From Salinivibrio sharmensis (lineage in GTDB: Bacteria; Pseudomonadota; Gammaproteobacteria; Enterobacterales; Vibrionaceae): a stretch of 64,000 nucleotides of DNA. The notes under the pieces are model-generated. The model worked only from the letters and a program-made list of their open reading frames with translations. It made no database searches and had not been told where the DNA came from. The DNA lies in assembly GCF_001995985.1 (NCBI RefSeq), contig NZ_MUFC01000008.1, positions 87,015-151,014 on the forward strand, written 5' to 3'. How positions within the stretch are numbered: the first letter of the stretch is position 1; each line of letters begins with the position of its first letter. Below, piece by piece: positions 28,858 to 40,041 of this stretch. Position numbers and translations under genes: made by a program.

Positions 28858-29631
28858 TCATGCCGAGGACGCGCGCATGATCACTGGGCCATTGGCGGTA
28901 GAGACTTGCTCGAGTGGCGTGTCATACACATGTGAGAGCAGCACATCTGTTAGCACCTTTTTTGGTGCACCTTTTGATACAACCCCACCTTGTTTAAGCA
29001 CAACCACAGTATCCGCATGCTCAAGGGTGCGGTTTAGGTCATGGTTAGCCATGACCACCGCAATCCCCTGCTCTCGGGCTAGGGCGCTAATTTGCTGATA
29101 AACCACTTCCTGTTGCGCCACGTCTAAGCCGGTTGACGGCTCATCAAGCAACAGCAGACACGCGTGCGGATTTAATGCTTTAGAGACTTGCAAAAAAGCG
29201 CCTGCTAAACGAACACGTTGCCACTCGCCGCCTGATAAACTGTCTATTCTTCGGTGGAGCTTGTCGCCAATGGCTAATCGAGAGACCACTTCAGCCACTG
29301 CTTTATCGCGCGTGGCGCCAGCGGTTAACTGTAAGCTATCGAGCACCAGGTTTAGGTATTCAAACACAGCCATGACAAACGCAGGTCGCTGATGTTGCAT
29401 CAAATAACCGCGTGACTGCGCCAAGTCATATCGCGTTTGGCCAGCGACAAGCTGCCCTTGCAACCAAACATCGCCTGAGTTGGGCTGCTCTAACCCAGAT
29501 AAAAGCTGCAGAAGAGTACTCTTTCCACTGCCATTCGGGCCAATAAGGTGCACTACTTGACCAGCCTCTGCAGTCAAAGAAGTAGGCAGTAGCCGTGGTG
29601 GTAAAGTTAAATCTTTGGCGTGAAGAATCAT
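28858..29631 (-). CDS. btuD: Vitamin B12 ABC transporter ATPase BtuD
   Basis: ATPase of the cobalamin importer. Walker A GPNGSGKST lies at residues 31-39, the signature LSGGEWQRVRLAGAFLQ near 129, Walker B LLLLDEPSTG near 157. The start at 29631 overlaps the btuC stop as ATGA; the open frame extends 7 codons further but this coupling decides it. 257 aa, close to E. coli BtuD (249). The last gene of the btuCD unit. Confidence 0.9.
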   Translation of the reverse strand: MILHAKDLTLPPRLLPTSLTAEAGQVVHLIGPNGSGKSTLLQLLSGLEQPNSGDVWLQGQLVAGQTRYDLAQSRGYLMQHQRPAFVMAVFEYLNLVLDSLQLTAGATRDKAVAEVVSRLAIGDKLHRRIDSLSGGEWQRVRLAGAFLQVSKALNPHACLLLLDEPSTGLDVAQQEVVYQQISALAREQGIAVVMANHDLNRTLEHADTVVVLKQGGVVSKGAPKKVLTDVLLSHVYDTPLEQVSTANGPVIMRASSA

Positions 29632-30611
29632 CCGGCTCGTACCAACATCCAAATAAACAGCGGCGCACCAAGCACGCTAGTGACTACCCCGACGGGGAGC
29701 TCCGCAGAAGCGATAAGTAACCGACCAATGGTATCGGCGCTCACCAAGAGTAATGCCCCCGCCAGCGCGGACATGGGCAGGAGCATCCGATTACGGCTGC
29801 CGAGCCACAAACGTAAATAGTGGGGAACAATTAAGCCAATAAAGCCAATCACGCCAGACACAGCAACGGATAATCCGACCAAAACACTGATCAGCACAAT
29901 CAGTTGCCAACGCAATCGGTGAGTATCCAACCCCAACTGCTGTGCTTGAGCCTCTCCCAGCATGAGCTGATCAAGCTTATGCCCATACCGCCACAAGATG
30001 GCAAGACAAGGTAGGGTTAACGCCAGCAGCCCAACGTGCTGTAACCGCATGCCAGACAACGAGCCCATTAGCCAAACCATCAATTGGCGCAAATTAAAGT
30101 CGGTACTAAAGTAAAACGCCAGGGTGACCCCTGCCCCTGCCAAAATACTGAGTGCGACACCAACCAGTAAAATACGCGAGGTAGCGAGGGCGCGACGCGC
30201 TAAAAGCACCAAGATCAAGGTAAATAAACTGGCTCCTAACATGGCAGCGACAGCCATGCTACCACTTGAGGCCCAAGCCGGTGCAAGTAACAACAGCAAT
30301 ACCACCGCGATGCTTGCGCCACCGGATATCCCCAACACCCCGGGCTCGGCTAATGGGTTACCTAGCAGCACTTGTAAGCTTGCCCCGGCCATCGCCAATG
30401 ACGCGCCAATCATTACACTGGCGAGTACGCGAGGAAGGCGAAGTTGTATCAGCAACTGCTGTTCAAGCGAAGAGTCTGGGGCGAACGGGTTAATCCACAA
30501 CTCACCCACACTAAGGGCAAACCCGCTTACCAGTAGCAATAAAGTTGAAAAAGTAAGCAACGCGCGCCGCCAACGGCCTTGTTGGCGGGCGGTTAATTCT
30601 GACACTCGCAT
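29628..30611 (-). CDS. btuC: Vitamin B12 ABC transporter permease BtuC
   Basis: FecCD-type permease, 327 aa with about 10 helices. Similarity to E. coli BtuC is visible in GNPLAEPGVLGISGGA, STSRLLL-like ATSRILLVGVAL, YFSTDFNLRQLMVWLMG and AELPVGVVTSVLGAPLFIW. With btuD it forms the inner-membrane part of cobalamin uptake. The periplasmic BtuF gene is not nearby. No cobalamin riboswitch is evident in the 62-base gap to astE. Confidence 0.9.
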   Translation of the reverse strand: MRVSELTARQQGRWRRALLTFSTLLLLVSGFALSVGELWINPFAPDSSLEQQLLIQLRLPRVLASVMIGASLAMAGASLQVLLGNPLAEPGVLGISGGASIAVVLLLLLAPAWASSGSMAVAAMLGASLFTLILVLLARRALATSRILLVGVALSILAGAGVTLAFYFSTDFNLRQLMVWLMGSLSGMRLQHVGLLALTLPCLAILWRYGHKLDQLMLGEAQAQQLGLDTHRLRWQLIVLISVLVGLSVAVSGVIGFIGLIVPHYLRLWLGSRNRMLLPMSALAGALLLVSADTIGRLLIASAELPVGVVTSVLGAPLFIWMLVRAG

Positions 30612-30673
30612 GCGTTGTCCATTAAACCAATATTGTGACGCACTTTACCGACTGACAGCGGGCTTGAAAAGCG

Positions 30674-31714
30674 CTATACCGTTGCTTTTTGCGGTACATG
30701 CACATAGAGCGGTTGATTGGCATTGGGCTCAAAGGGTGTGGCGAGTAACCCAGCCCGATGACCAACATGGACATTGGCATTGGGAAAGATCACGACTTCC
30801 CTCTCACGCTCGGCATAGATTTCTTGTCCGTTGTCGGTCGCCAGTAATGCGCCCTTTTCGAATGGCGTGAAATTTTTAGCCGATGAAGGGAAGGTTAGCG
30901 CGAATTGTTCTGTGTGCTTGGTCAAGGTTCGGGTCACGCGGTAAAAGCGCATTGGCGACAATTCAGTCGGCAAGGTGGCGGCTTTTAGCAAGCCTCGTAG
31001 GGTGCGATCAAGCGGCTCGTACTCCCGCATTTCATTTTCAAAAAGAGGCGCCACACGGCCCATTTCTAAGGTGGCAGCCAGTGCATCATGATGATTGGCG
31101 CTATACCAGCTAAAGGTTGGTGATGGTGATTGAGACAGGACAGTGGCATCCATTTTAGCGTCATTGAGTAATGCGGCCAATGGGCGTACATCTTTCTCGG
31201 TCGGCGTGGTTGGGATCACGCCAAACATATAATGGTAGGACTCACGAATGGCACTGTGTAAGTCGAGGTGCCAACGAGTCATGTCGTCTGGCTGGGCGGC
31301 AAAGAAGTCGCTCACGGCTGTTTGCAATTGGTTAGCAAGATAGTGCTCTTCATTCTTTTCTTCATTCCAGCCACCAAATAGACGATTAAGGTTATCTTCA
31401 ATAAAGCGAGTGTGCGCTTTAATCGCTTCGGCATGACCAATAATCAGTAATAGCGGCACATTGGGGATAAATTGCTCTGACAAGATATCGGCGAGTAGCT
31501 GATCAATAAGCTCGATGGGCGCGGTTTCGTCACCATGAATGCCTGATGACAATACGACGCAACGCGAAACCTTGGCGACGTCGGGCTGTATCGAAATAAT
31601 ACCGGGGACTCTGTGATTGAAGGTGAGCGAGCCCACTCGCCATGAGTCTGGGGTAAAAGCGTGAGGCGCAGTCAATGCGGCATCAATAAAGGCACCTGGG
31701 CGTGCTGTCAGCAT
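30674..31714 (-). CDS. astE: Succinylglutamate desuccinylase AstE
   Basis: Zinc hydrolase of the AstE/AspA family that cleaves N-succinylglutamate to glutamate and succinate, the last step of arginine catabolism by the AST pathway. Metal-binding GIHGDETAPIELID near residue 55 and HLDLHSAIRES near 143 are present. The start at 31714 follows AAAGGAAG, giving 346 aa; the longer open frame is not supported. The other ast genes are absent here, so it is an orphan between ihfA and btuC. A hut-like operator lies upstream. Confidence 0.9.
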   Translation of the reverse strand: MLTARPGAFIDAALTAPHAFTPDSWRVGSLTFNHRVPGIISIQPDVAKVSRCVVLSSGIHGDETAPIELIDQLLADILSEQFIPNVPLLLIIGHAEAIKAHTRFIEDNLNRLFGGWNEEKNEEHYLANQLQTAVSDFFAAQPDDMTRWHLDLHSAIRESYHYMFGVIPTTPTEKDVRPLAALLNDAKMDATVLSQSPSPTFSWYSANHHDALAATLEMGRVAPLFENEMREYEPLDRTLRGLLKAATLPTELSPMRFYRVTRTLTKHTEQFALTFPSSAKNFTPFEKGALLATDNGQEIYAEREREVVIFPNANVHVGHRAGLLATPFEPNANQPLYVHVPQKATV

Positions 31715-31799
31715 AATGCTTCCTTTTATTACAACTAGACAACAAAACGTTACAGCGAGATAACCAATAAACCCAGGATTTTCCACTCACAATGTGATC

Positions 31800-31813
31800 A
31801 TGTATAGACAAAT
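31800..31813 (-). promoter_or_regulatory. hut-like operator sequence upstream of astE
   Basis: On the minus strand ATTTGTCTATACAT is identical over 14 bases to the left half of the operator before hutI (44843-44856). It ends 86 bases upstream of the astE start, between the ihfA terminator and astE. This suggests control of astE by HutC or a similar GntR repressor. Confidence 0.5.
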
Positions 31814-31816
31814 TAA

Positions 31817-31845
31817 AAAGCCGTGGCGCATCGGCACACGGCTTT
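31817..31845 (-). terminator. Intrinsic terminator after ihfA
   Basis: Stem arms AAAGCCGTG and CACGGCTTT; on the minus strand the right arm runs into TTTTTAATTTG. It separates ihfA from astE. Confidence 0.8.
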
Positions 31846-31884
31846 CTACTGTGGTGTCGTCACCACTGTCGGGGGGTCGCAGCG

Positions 31885-32181
31885 TTATTTTTCAACGTCT
31901 GCGTTTTCAACTCGCGCTTTGAGTTTTTGACCAGGTCGAAACGTCACAACGCGTCGCGCGGTGATTGGAATATCTTCCCCTGTTTTCGGGTTTCGACCGG
32001 GACGTTCATTCTTGTCTCGCAAATCGAAGTTACCAAACCCTGATAACTTGACCTGTTCGCCACTCTCGAGTGCTTTTCGAACTTCTTCGAAAAACGCCTC
32101 GACTGTCTCCTTGGCGTCCCGTTTGCTAATCCCGATATTCTCAAACAGGTTCTCAGCCAAATCGGCCTTAGTGAGCGCCAT
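31885..32181 (-). CDS. ihfA: Integration host factor subunit alpha
   Basis: DNA-bending protein, half of the IHF heterodimer, 98 aa. The start at 32181 ([14 protein letters not shown]) follows GAGGGAAAAACCT; the frame upstream is spurious. The beta-arm with the intercalating proline region is present: [20 protein letters not shown]. In E. coli it is the last gene of the pheMST-ihfA operon; here a terminator and a 405-base gap separate it from pheT. Confidence 0.97.
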   Translation of the reverse strand: MALTKADLAENLFENIGISKRDAKETVEAFFEEVRKALESGEQVKLSGFGNFDLRDKNERPGRNPKTGEDIPITARRVVTFRPGQKLKARVENADVEK

Positions 32182-32544
32182 AGGTTTTTCCCTCAAGAAT
32201 TGTTGAACACATATGCAATACCGCAGTATCGACACCACCATTCTACACGTGGTCCACACGTCTTTAGCCCTTGTATTTTAGGGATATTTGAGGACCAGCT
32301 AAAAACAAGTGTATGCCAACTGGCTGATTTGCGCCAACTTTTTTACTTAAAAAAAGCTCGAACAATGTCCAAAAAATTGACCTTTCAAACCAATATGTTA
32401 CCGGCTTCTTTCCTGCCCACCTCTACATGGAGCTACCAAGGTAATGGATATTAGGCTTTTTTATCAAAATCTGAACAGTTATTAATCAAATATAGTGAAT
32501 TTATTTAGTTTTTCAAATGGATAGATGTTAGGTCATTTAGGCAT
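32182..32544. other. AT-rich intergenic region between pheT terminator and ihfA
   Basis: 363 bases with no credible gene. It must hold the ihfA promoter, since the pheT terminator lies upstream. A TAGAAT hexamer at about 32242-32247 on the minus strand could be a -10, but no matching -35 is convincing. Confidence 0.5.
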
Positions 32545-32574
32545 AAAAAAAGCAGCGTTTCCGCTGCTTTTTTT
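32545..32574 (-). terminator. Intrinsic terminator after pheT
   Basis: GCAGCG - TTTC - CGCTGC with seven A and seven T on the two sides. Strong in either direction; on the minus strand it ends pheST before ihfA. Confidence 0.88.
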
Positions 32575-32586
32575 GTGGGGTTTAGG

Positions 32587-34989
32587 TTAGTCACGCAAAG
32601 TAACGCCTAATTTCTCTGATAAATGGCTGACAACACCAGACACGGCATCACTGATATCGGCCTCTTCCAATGTACGCGCATCAGATTGCAAGGTCAGTGC
32701 GATCGCTAGGCTCTTCTTGCCCTCTTCCACACCTTTGCCGGTGTAAAGATCGAAAAGCTGTGCATCTTTAATCAATGGATTGCCGGTTTGCAAGCAGGCA
32801 TCCACCACATCGCCAGAAGCAAGCGATTGATCAGCAATCACCGCAATATCACGGCGGTTGGCAGGGAATTTCGAGAGCCCTGCCGCTTCGGGAATAAAGC
32901 GTTCGTCAATGGCTTGCCACTCCAGCTCAAATACCACCGTTCGGCCATTTAAGCCAAACTCGCGCTCAAGCTCAGGGTGCAAGGTACCAATGTGACCCAC
33001 AACGTTGCCGTCAAATTCGATCGCGGCAGTTTGACCTGGGTGCATGGCAGGATGAGACGCTGACACGAAGCGGAAGTCTTTCAACTTGCCGGTGAGTTCT
33101 AGTATCGCTTCTAGATCGCCTTTCAAGTCAAAAAAGTCAACAGTTGCGCTCGCCAGATCCCAATGCTCTTCACTACCAGGACCTGCAATCACCCCCGCAA
33201 GCATGCTCTCTTGGCGAATGCTCGATTGACGAACGGCGCCACCAACCTCACCTTCCGGAGTAAAGCGTAAACCAAATTCAAACAGTCGCACACGAGGCTG
33301 CTGACGCTTTTGGTTATAGGCAACCGTGTTTAAAAGCCCAGGAAGCAAGCTCAGGCGCATTGCGGACATATCCGCAGAAATTGGGCTTGGCAGGATCAGC
33401 GGCTCAACATCGGGAACAATCAGCGCTTGCTGCTTTGGTTCAACAAAGCTGTAGGTAATCGCCTCGTGGAAGCCGCGGTCAACCAGCAGATCTCGAACAC
33501 GTTTAAGTGGCATTGCCGCTTCTTTATATTCGCGCATGGTCAGTGCCGCCTTCGGGGCACGAGTTGGAATGTTGTCGTAACCGTAGATACGACCGACTTC
33601 CTCAATCAAGTCTTGCTCAATAGCGATGTCAAAACGCCAGCTAGGTGCTGTCGCCTGCCAGCCCTTCTCCGTTTCTGTTACCGCACAACCTAGGCGAGAT
33701 AGGATCGCCTCCACATCGCTGTTATCGATAGAATGACCCAATAGACCATCTAACTTCTCACGACGCAGCGTGACAGTGTCACGAGTCGGTAGTGTTTCTG
33801 CTGACTCAGCGGTAATAATCTCTCCCGCTTCACCACCACAAATCGCTAATAGCAGTTCAGTGGCCCGTTCCATTGCCGCCGCTTGTAACGCCGGATCGAC
33901 ACCTCGTTCAAAACGGTGGGAGGAATCTGTGTGCAAGCCGTAGCTACGTGCGCGGCCGCGGATCACGTCAGGGGCAAAAAACGCCGACTCGAGTAAGATA
34001 TTTTGCGTGTCAGTGGTGACGCCAGAGTCTTGCCCGCCAAAGATCCCGGCCATCGCTAAGGCTTTGTTCTCATCGGCAATCACCAAGGTTTGTGCGTTAA
34101 GCGTTGCTTCGTTGCCATCGAGCAATGTGAGGGTTTCCCCCTCTTCTGCCATACGTACCACAATGCCTCCCTCAATCTTGCTAAGATCAAAGGCATGCAT
34201 CGGCTGACCTTGCTCGAGCATCACATAGTTAGTGACATCTACCACAGGATCGATAGCGCGAATGCCACTGCGGCGCAGCTTTTCTTGCATCCATAGAGGG
34301 GTCTGGGCACTGAGATCCACATTTTTTACCACACGACCCAAGTAACGTGGGCACGCTTGTGGCGCATCAATACGCACAGATACCGTGTCTTCAATGCTGG
34401 CAGCGACCGGTGTGATGGTCGGCTCGGTGACATCAGCGCGGTTCAATACGCCGACTTCACGCGCCAAGCCACGTAGGCTCAAGCAATCAGCACGGTTAGG
34501 CGTTAAGTCAACATCGATGGTTACATCGTTTAGCGCGAGGTAATCACGGATATCTGTACCAATTGGCGCGTCGATAGGCAGTTCAATGATACCGTCTGAT
34601 TCAACATCAATACCTAGCTCGGTATAGGAGCACAACATACCGAACGACGGTTGACCACGTAGCTTCGCTTTTTTAATTTTGAAGTCACCTGGTAGTACCG
34701 CACCAACCATTGCAACCGCGACTTTCAGACCTTGACGACAGTTAGGCGCGCCACAAACGATATCAAGCAATTCACCTTCGCCAACATTGATTTTGGTAAC
34801 ACGCAGTTTGTCTGCATCTGGGTGTTGGCCACACTCAACCACTTCACCCACAACTACACCGCTAAAGTCGCCAGCAACGGGTGCAATTTCATCGACTTCA
34901 AGGCCGGCCATGGTGATCTGATGGGCAAGCGCGTCGGTGTCGTTTGCTGGGTTTACCCACTCTCTCAACCAAGATTCACTGAATTTCAT
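32587..34989 (-). CDS. pheT: Phenylalanyl-tRNA synthetase beta subunit
   Basis: Large subunit of the alpha2-beta2 enzyme charging tRNA-Phe, 800 aa (E. coli 795). Domains in order: N-terminal EMAP-like tRNA-binding domain (about 40-150, with [19 protein letters not shown]), B3/B4 editing domain (about 215-390), B5 (about 405-475), the catalytic-like core and the C-terminal FDX-ACB domain (about 705-800). It lies 19 bases after pheS. Confidence 0.97.
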   Translation of the reverse strand: MKFSESWLREWVNPANDTDALAHQITMAGLEVDEIAPVAGDFSGVVVGEVVECGQHPDADKLRVTKINVGEGELLDIVCGAPNCRQGLKVAVAMVGAVLPGDFKIKKAKLRGQPSFGMLCSYTELGIDVESDGIIELPIDAPIGTDIRDYLALNDVTIDVDLTPNRADCLSLRGLAREVGVLNRADVTEPTITPVAASIEDTVSVRIDAPQACPRYLGRVVKNVDLSAQTPLWMQEKLRRSGIRAIDPVVDVTNYVMLEQGQPMHAFDLSKIEGGIVVRMAEEGETLTLLDGNEATLNAQTLVIADENKALAMAGIFGGQDSGVTTDTQNILLESAFFAPDVIRGRARSYGLHTDSSHRFERGVDPALQAAAMERATELLLAICGGEAGEIITAESAETLPTRDTVTLRREKLDGLLGHSIDNSDVEAILSRLGCAVTETEKGWQATAPSWRFDIAIEQDLIEEVGRIYGYDNIPTRAPKAALTMREYKEAAMPLKRVRDLLVDRGFHEAITYSFVEPKQQALIVPDVEPLILPSPISADMSAMRLSLLPGLLNTVAYNQKRQQPRVRLFEFGLRFTPEGEVGGAVRQSSIRQESMLAGVIAGPGSEEHWDLASATVDFFDLKGDLEAILELTGKLKDFRFVSASHPAMHPGQTAAIEFDGNVVGHIGTLHPELEREFGLNGRTVVFELEWQAIDERFIPEAAGLSKFPANRRDIAVIADQSLASGDVVDACLQTGNPLIKDAQLFDLYTGKGVEEGKKSLAIALTLQSDARTLEEADISDAVSGVVSHLSEKLGVTLRD

Positions 34990-35008
34990 TATTATCTTGC
35001 CCCACTGA

Positions 35009-36431
<1,423 letters not shown>

Positions 36432-37460
36432 ATGCATGACACCAGTCGTCCTTTACGTGTGTTTGTTTCGACGTCCACCCACCCTTGGTTCAATCTCGCT
36501 GTGGAAGACACCATATTTCGTACCATGTCGGCACAGCAGAACGTCCTGTTCCTCTGGCGTAATGACAATACGGTAGTCATTGGACGCGGCCAGAACCCAT
36601 GGCGCGAGTGTAATACGCGCAAAATGGAACAAGATGCTGTGGTGTTAGCGAGAAGGCAAAGCGGCGGGGGCGCAGTGTTTCATGATTTGGGCAACACCAA
36701 TTTTACCTTTATGGCAGGTAAGCCGGGTTATGATAAGTCAGTATCAACGCAAATTGTACTCGATGCCCTGAAAACGCTCGGGATCAGTGCCTCAGCCAGT
36801 GGCCGAAATGATCTCACTATGGATACGCCCGACGGCCCGAGAAAAGTATCGGGCTCTGCCTACAAAGAAGCTAAAGATCGCGGCTTTCACCATGGTACGC
36901 TCTTGATTAATGCCAACTTGTCGCGACTGGGTGACTACCTCAACCCTGACCCTAAAAAGCTACAAGCCAAGGGGATTTCATCTGTCCGAGCCCGCGTGGC
37001 CAATATTGCTGACTTTGTCCCGGACATTGATCACCAACGCGTCTGTGAAGCGATTAAGTCTGCCTTTTTCCGCCATTACGGTCATACCACTGAGATTGAG
37101 TATATTTCTCCCGACGCTAAGCCCGATGTCGAGGGGTTTGACGCGATTTATGAAAAACAGTGCAGTTGGGCGTGGAATTTCGGTAACAGCCCGCAGTTCA
37201 TGCATACCTTTGATGAGCGTTTTGAGTGGGGCGGCGTTGAGCTGCACTTGGATGTGAAACATGGAGAAATCATCGATTGCCAGTTATTCACTGATAGTTT
37301 AACGCCAGGACCGCTAGAAACCCTGGCCAATCAATTGGTCGGACAAGCCTACCACCCTGAAAAACTTTACCACTTTGTGATGAGCTGGGCTGATGCAGAC
37401 CAAAGTCATCAAGTTATGTACGAAGATATTGCCCTGTGGTTACGTCAAGCCATCGCCTGA
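36432..37460 (+). CDS. lplA: Lipoate-protein ligase A
   Basis: Activates free lipoate with ATP and attaches it to the E2 and H-protein lipoyl domains. Motifs [15 protein letters not shown] (about residues 71-85) and the catalytic lysine in [19 protein letters not shown] (about 138-156) are clear. A C-terminal accessory domain is present, giving 342 aa, like E. coli LplA (338). The gene stands alone and is divergent from pheS. Confidence 0.95.
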   Translation: MHDTSRPLRVFVSTSTHPWFNLAVEDTIFRTMSAQQNVLFLWRNDNTVVIGRGQNPWRECNTRKMEQDAVVLARRQSGGGAVFHDLGNTNFTFMAGKPGYDKSVSTQIVLDALKTLGISASASGRNDLTMDTPDGPRKVSGSAYKEAKDRGFHHGTLLINANLSRLGDYLNPDPKKLQAKGISSVRARVANIADFVPDIDHQRVCEAIKSAFFRHYGHTTEIEYISPDAKPDVEGFDAIYEKQCSWAWNFGNSPQFMHTFDERFEWGGVELHLDVKHGEIIDCQLFTDSLTPGPLETLANQLVGQAYHPEKLYHFVMSWADADQSHQVMYEDIALWLRQAIA

Positions 37461-37531
37461 TCGCTGAACACGGCTAGAGTGACCTCTATCACATAATCCC
37501 CTCTCCTTTGATCCCACGCAAAGACGCAAAC

Positions 37532-37559
37532 GCCTGTCACGTCACTATAGGTGACAGGC
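37532..37559. other. Stem-loop in the lplA-transporter gap
   Basis: GCCTGTCAC - 10 bases - GTGACAGGC, a perfect 9-bp stem 71 bases after lplA. No T-run follows, so termination is uncertain. Confidence 0.4.
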
Positions 37560-37670
37560 ACTGCCTGGTTATATATCCCACACATAATAGACTAACTATT
37601 ATTATCCACGTTAATTTGACTTGAATAATAGTTTTTAATTTTGGTAAAAAACCATTACGCTAGTTTTACA

Positions 37671-37687
37671 TATTTTGTTACAAAATA
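37671..37687. promoter_or_regulatory. Perfect 17-bp palindrome upstream of the peptide transporter
   Basis: TATTTTGT-T-ACAAAATA within an AT-rich stretch, 95 bases before the ATG at 37783. With the preceding TTTTACA it resembles OmpR-type sites, and E. coli tppB/dtpA is OmpR-dependent, so an OmpR site is one guess. The rest of the 322-base gap also holds ATAATAG - 5 bases - CTATTAT at 37584-37602. Confidence 0.4.
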
Positions 37688-37782
37688 CAGGAGGCCATTT
37701 TACAAAGGCGTTAACGCCAACATCCTGCACCCGGCTAATCCCATGCAGACCCAACAATCATTCAACGAATAATTAGATAGTT

Positions 37783-39171
37783 ATGGAAAACCAAAAAACA
37801 ATACTTGGTCACCCTCGGGGACTGTTTTTACTCTTCGGCACGGAACTATGGGAGCGCTTTTCCTACTACGCCATGCGTGCCATCCTCGTCCTTTATTTGA
37901 CCGATCAAACCATCAACGGTGGTTTAGGCTGGTCAACCAAAGACGCACTCGAACTTTATGGCTACTACACTGGCCTCGTCTATATCACGCCACTGATTGG
38001 TGGCTGGATTGCCGATAACTTTATTGGCCAACGTCGCGCTGTCGTTGTCGGTGGTGCACTGATGGCAATTGGACAATTCACCTTAGCTTTCCCTGCTCAA
38101 CAATACGGTTTAGACATTGTTAATACGTTATACGCCGGCCTCGCGTTGCTCATCACGGGTTGTGGCCTGCTAAAACCCAACATTTCGACGATGGTTGGTG
38201 ACCTTTATGATGAAGGCGATCATCGTCGTGATGGTGCGTTTACCATTTTTTATATGGGCATAAACATTGGCTCATTGTTAGCAGGCTTCGTCTCTGGCTC
38301 TGTGACCAGCGCTTACGGCTGGCAATATGGCTTCTTTGCCGCCGGTGTGGGGATGGTGATTAGCCTCGTGATCCAGCTAACCATGGCCAATTCTTGGTTA
38401 GGTGAAATAGGCCGAGTCCCAGCCGCACAGCAAGCGCGAGACGCCAATCATTCCAAGACCAATGCCCCACTGACTAAGCAAGAAATCGATCGCCTTAAAG
38501 TCATCTTATTGATGGGTTTATTCGTGATTATTTTCTGGGCCGGCTTTGAACAAGCTGGTGGCTTGATGAATATTTATACTCAAGAGTATACGGATCGTAT
38601 GGTTGGCGGGTTTGAGATACCAGCAGCTTGGTTCCAATCACTTAACCCTTTTTTCATCATTGTTTGTGCCCCTATTGCAGCCTCATTATGGGTTCGTTTG
38701 GGACCTAAAGAGCCAAGCTCGCCCGTGAAATTCGCGATGGCTTTATTTATGTTGGCACTGGGGTTTGTGTGCATGATTGGCGCAGTGTTAGAGCAAGGTG
38801 GCGATACCACAGTGAAAACGTCGATGTTTTGGTTGGTGGGCGCGTTCTTCTTCCACACACTAGGCGAACTTTGCCTCTCACCTATCGGTTTATCCTTGGT
38901 TACTAAGCTCGCGCCGCTACGCTTGGCCTCACTGATGATGGGGGCCTGGTTCGGCTTTAACGCGATTGCCAACTATGTGGCGGGTATCATTGGCTCGCAT
39001 GTAGGTGATTATGGCGCTTTGGCCATCTTCGGTGGTATTGCAGCGACAGCCGCAGTTTCAGGTGTGATTTTGTTGGCACTATCCGGCACGCTGATTCGTT
39101 GGATGCACGGCGCTGAGTCTGGTGCCACACCAAGTGAAGAAATCGAACAACAGCAAGTACAAGTGGCGTAA
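37783..39171 (+). CDS. Proton-dependent oligopeptide (POT family) transporter
   Basis: Di/tripeptide-proton symporter of the PTR2/POT branch of the major facilitator superfamily. 462 aa with 12-14 hydrophobic segments. The proton-coupling motif E-x-x-E-R-F-x-Y-Y is seen in ELWERFSYYAMRAILVLYL near residue 22, and FYMGINIGSLLAGF near 164. Shorter than E. coli DtpA (500). Which Dtp paralogue it is cannot be said from sequence alone. Confidence 0.92.
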   Translation: MENQKTILGHPRGLFLLFGTELWERFSYYAMRAILVLYLTDQTINGGLGWSTKDALELYGYYTGLVYITPLIGGWIADNFIGQRRAVVVGGALMAIGQFTLAFPAQQYGLDIVNTLYAGLALLITGCGLLKPNISTMVGDLYDEGDHRRDGAFTIFYMGINIGSLLAGFVSGSVTSAYGWQYGFFAAGVGMVISLVIQLTMANSWLGEIGRVPAAQQARDANHSKTNAPLTKQEIDRLKVILLMGLFVIIFWAGFEQAGGLMNIYTQEYTDRMVGGFEIPAAWFQSLNPFFIIVCAPIAASLWVRLGPKEPSSPVKFAMALFMLALGFVCMIGAVLEQGGDTTVKTSMFWLVGAFFFHTLGELCLSPIGLSLVTKLAPLRLASLMMGAWFGFNAIANYVAGIIGSHVGDYGALAIFGGIAATAAVSGVILLALSGTLIRWMHGAESGATPSEEIEQQQVQVA

Positions 39172-39190
39172 TCCCCCCACTTCAACAATG

Positions 39191-39217
39191 AAAAAGAGGC
39201 CGTTTGGCCTCTTTTTT
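39191..39217 (+). terminator. Bidirectional terminator between the transporter and phzF genes
   Basis: AAAAAGAGGCC - GTTT - GGCCTCTTTTT, an 11-bp stem between convergent genes. Confidence 0.88.
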
Positions 39218-39234
39218 GGTTGCGCTGACTTTTA

Positions 39235-40041
39235 TCAAGTCTTGCTTAAATCCAGCTTTCCGCTGAATACAGTCACTGCTTGGCCTTGTAGCAACACATG
39301 ATCGTTGGTAAGCGTCATCTTGATCTGCCCACCGCGCGCGGACGCTTGATAACCGATAAGCTGCCTTTTACTCAACGCTTGTGACCAATACACTGCCAGC
39401 GCGCAATGCGCGGATCCTGTCATTGGGTCTTCATTTACCCCCACCCAAGGGGCGAAGTAGCGAGAGACAATATCGACCGTATTATCAGAGCTTGCCGCAG
39501 TCACCACCACGCCACGTCCGGGCGACGTATTTAGCGCCACAAAATCAGGAGACAGCGCTTTTACATCGTCTTCAGAATCAACCACCAATAACTCTTTTTC
39601 GCCAAAACAGTAACTCGCGCGGATAACAGAGCCATGTAGACCTAAAGCTTCTAGCCGCGATGGGTTTGGCGTTACTTCTGCAAGCTCAGGAACAGGAAAT
39701 GCCATCGCTATCCCCTCGCGTTTTACCGTCACCTCAAGAGGTCCAGACTGCGTATAAAAAGTGACATTGTCACCCATTTTGACATCACCACGCTCAGCCA
39801 AAACATGTGCTGTGGCGAGTGTGCCATGACCGCAGAGTGCGACTTCTACTGTCGGTGTAAACCAGCGTAAGGACATGGTATCTAAGGCCAGAAATGCCGT
39901 TTCAGAGACCGCCATTTCCTCGGCAATAGCCAACATGGTTGCTTCATCCAACATGGACGCCGAAATGCACACCCCTGCCGGATTTCCCTGAAACAATGAC
40001 GCGCTAAAGGCATCAACCTGATAGATATCGACAATCATCAT
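39235..40041 (-). CDS. PhzF family isomerase/epimerase-like protein
   Basis: 268-aa protein of the diaminopimelate-epimerase-like PhzF family. The N-terminal signature DAFSASLFQGNPAGVCI and the catalytic Glu in MAVSETAFL (about residue 46) are present, as are CGHGTLATAHVL and the C-terminal half-repeat DPMTGSAHCALAVYW. No phenazine genes are present, so the substrate is unknown. Its ATG overlaps the stop of the upstream 95-aa gene, so the two are translationally coupled. Confidence 0.88.
   Translation of the reverse strand: MMIVDIYQVDAFSASLFQGNPAGVCISASMLDEATMLAIAEEMAVSETAFLALDTMSLRWFTPTVEVALCGHGTLATAHVLAERGDVKMGDNVTFYTQSGPLEVTVKREGIAMAFPVPELAEVTPNPSRLEALGLHGSVIRASYCFGEKELLVVDSEDDVKALSPDFVALNTSPGRGVVVTAASSDNTVDIVSRYFAPWVGVNEDPMTGSAHCALAVYWSQALSKRQLIGYQASARGGQIKMTLTNDHVLLQGQAVTVFSGKLDLSKT

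Noticed and set aside
30612-30673. Cobalamin riboswitch before btuCD
   Set aside because: The gap to astE is only 62 bases and has no B12-box-like sequence.
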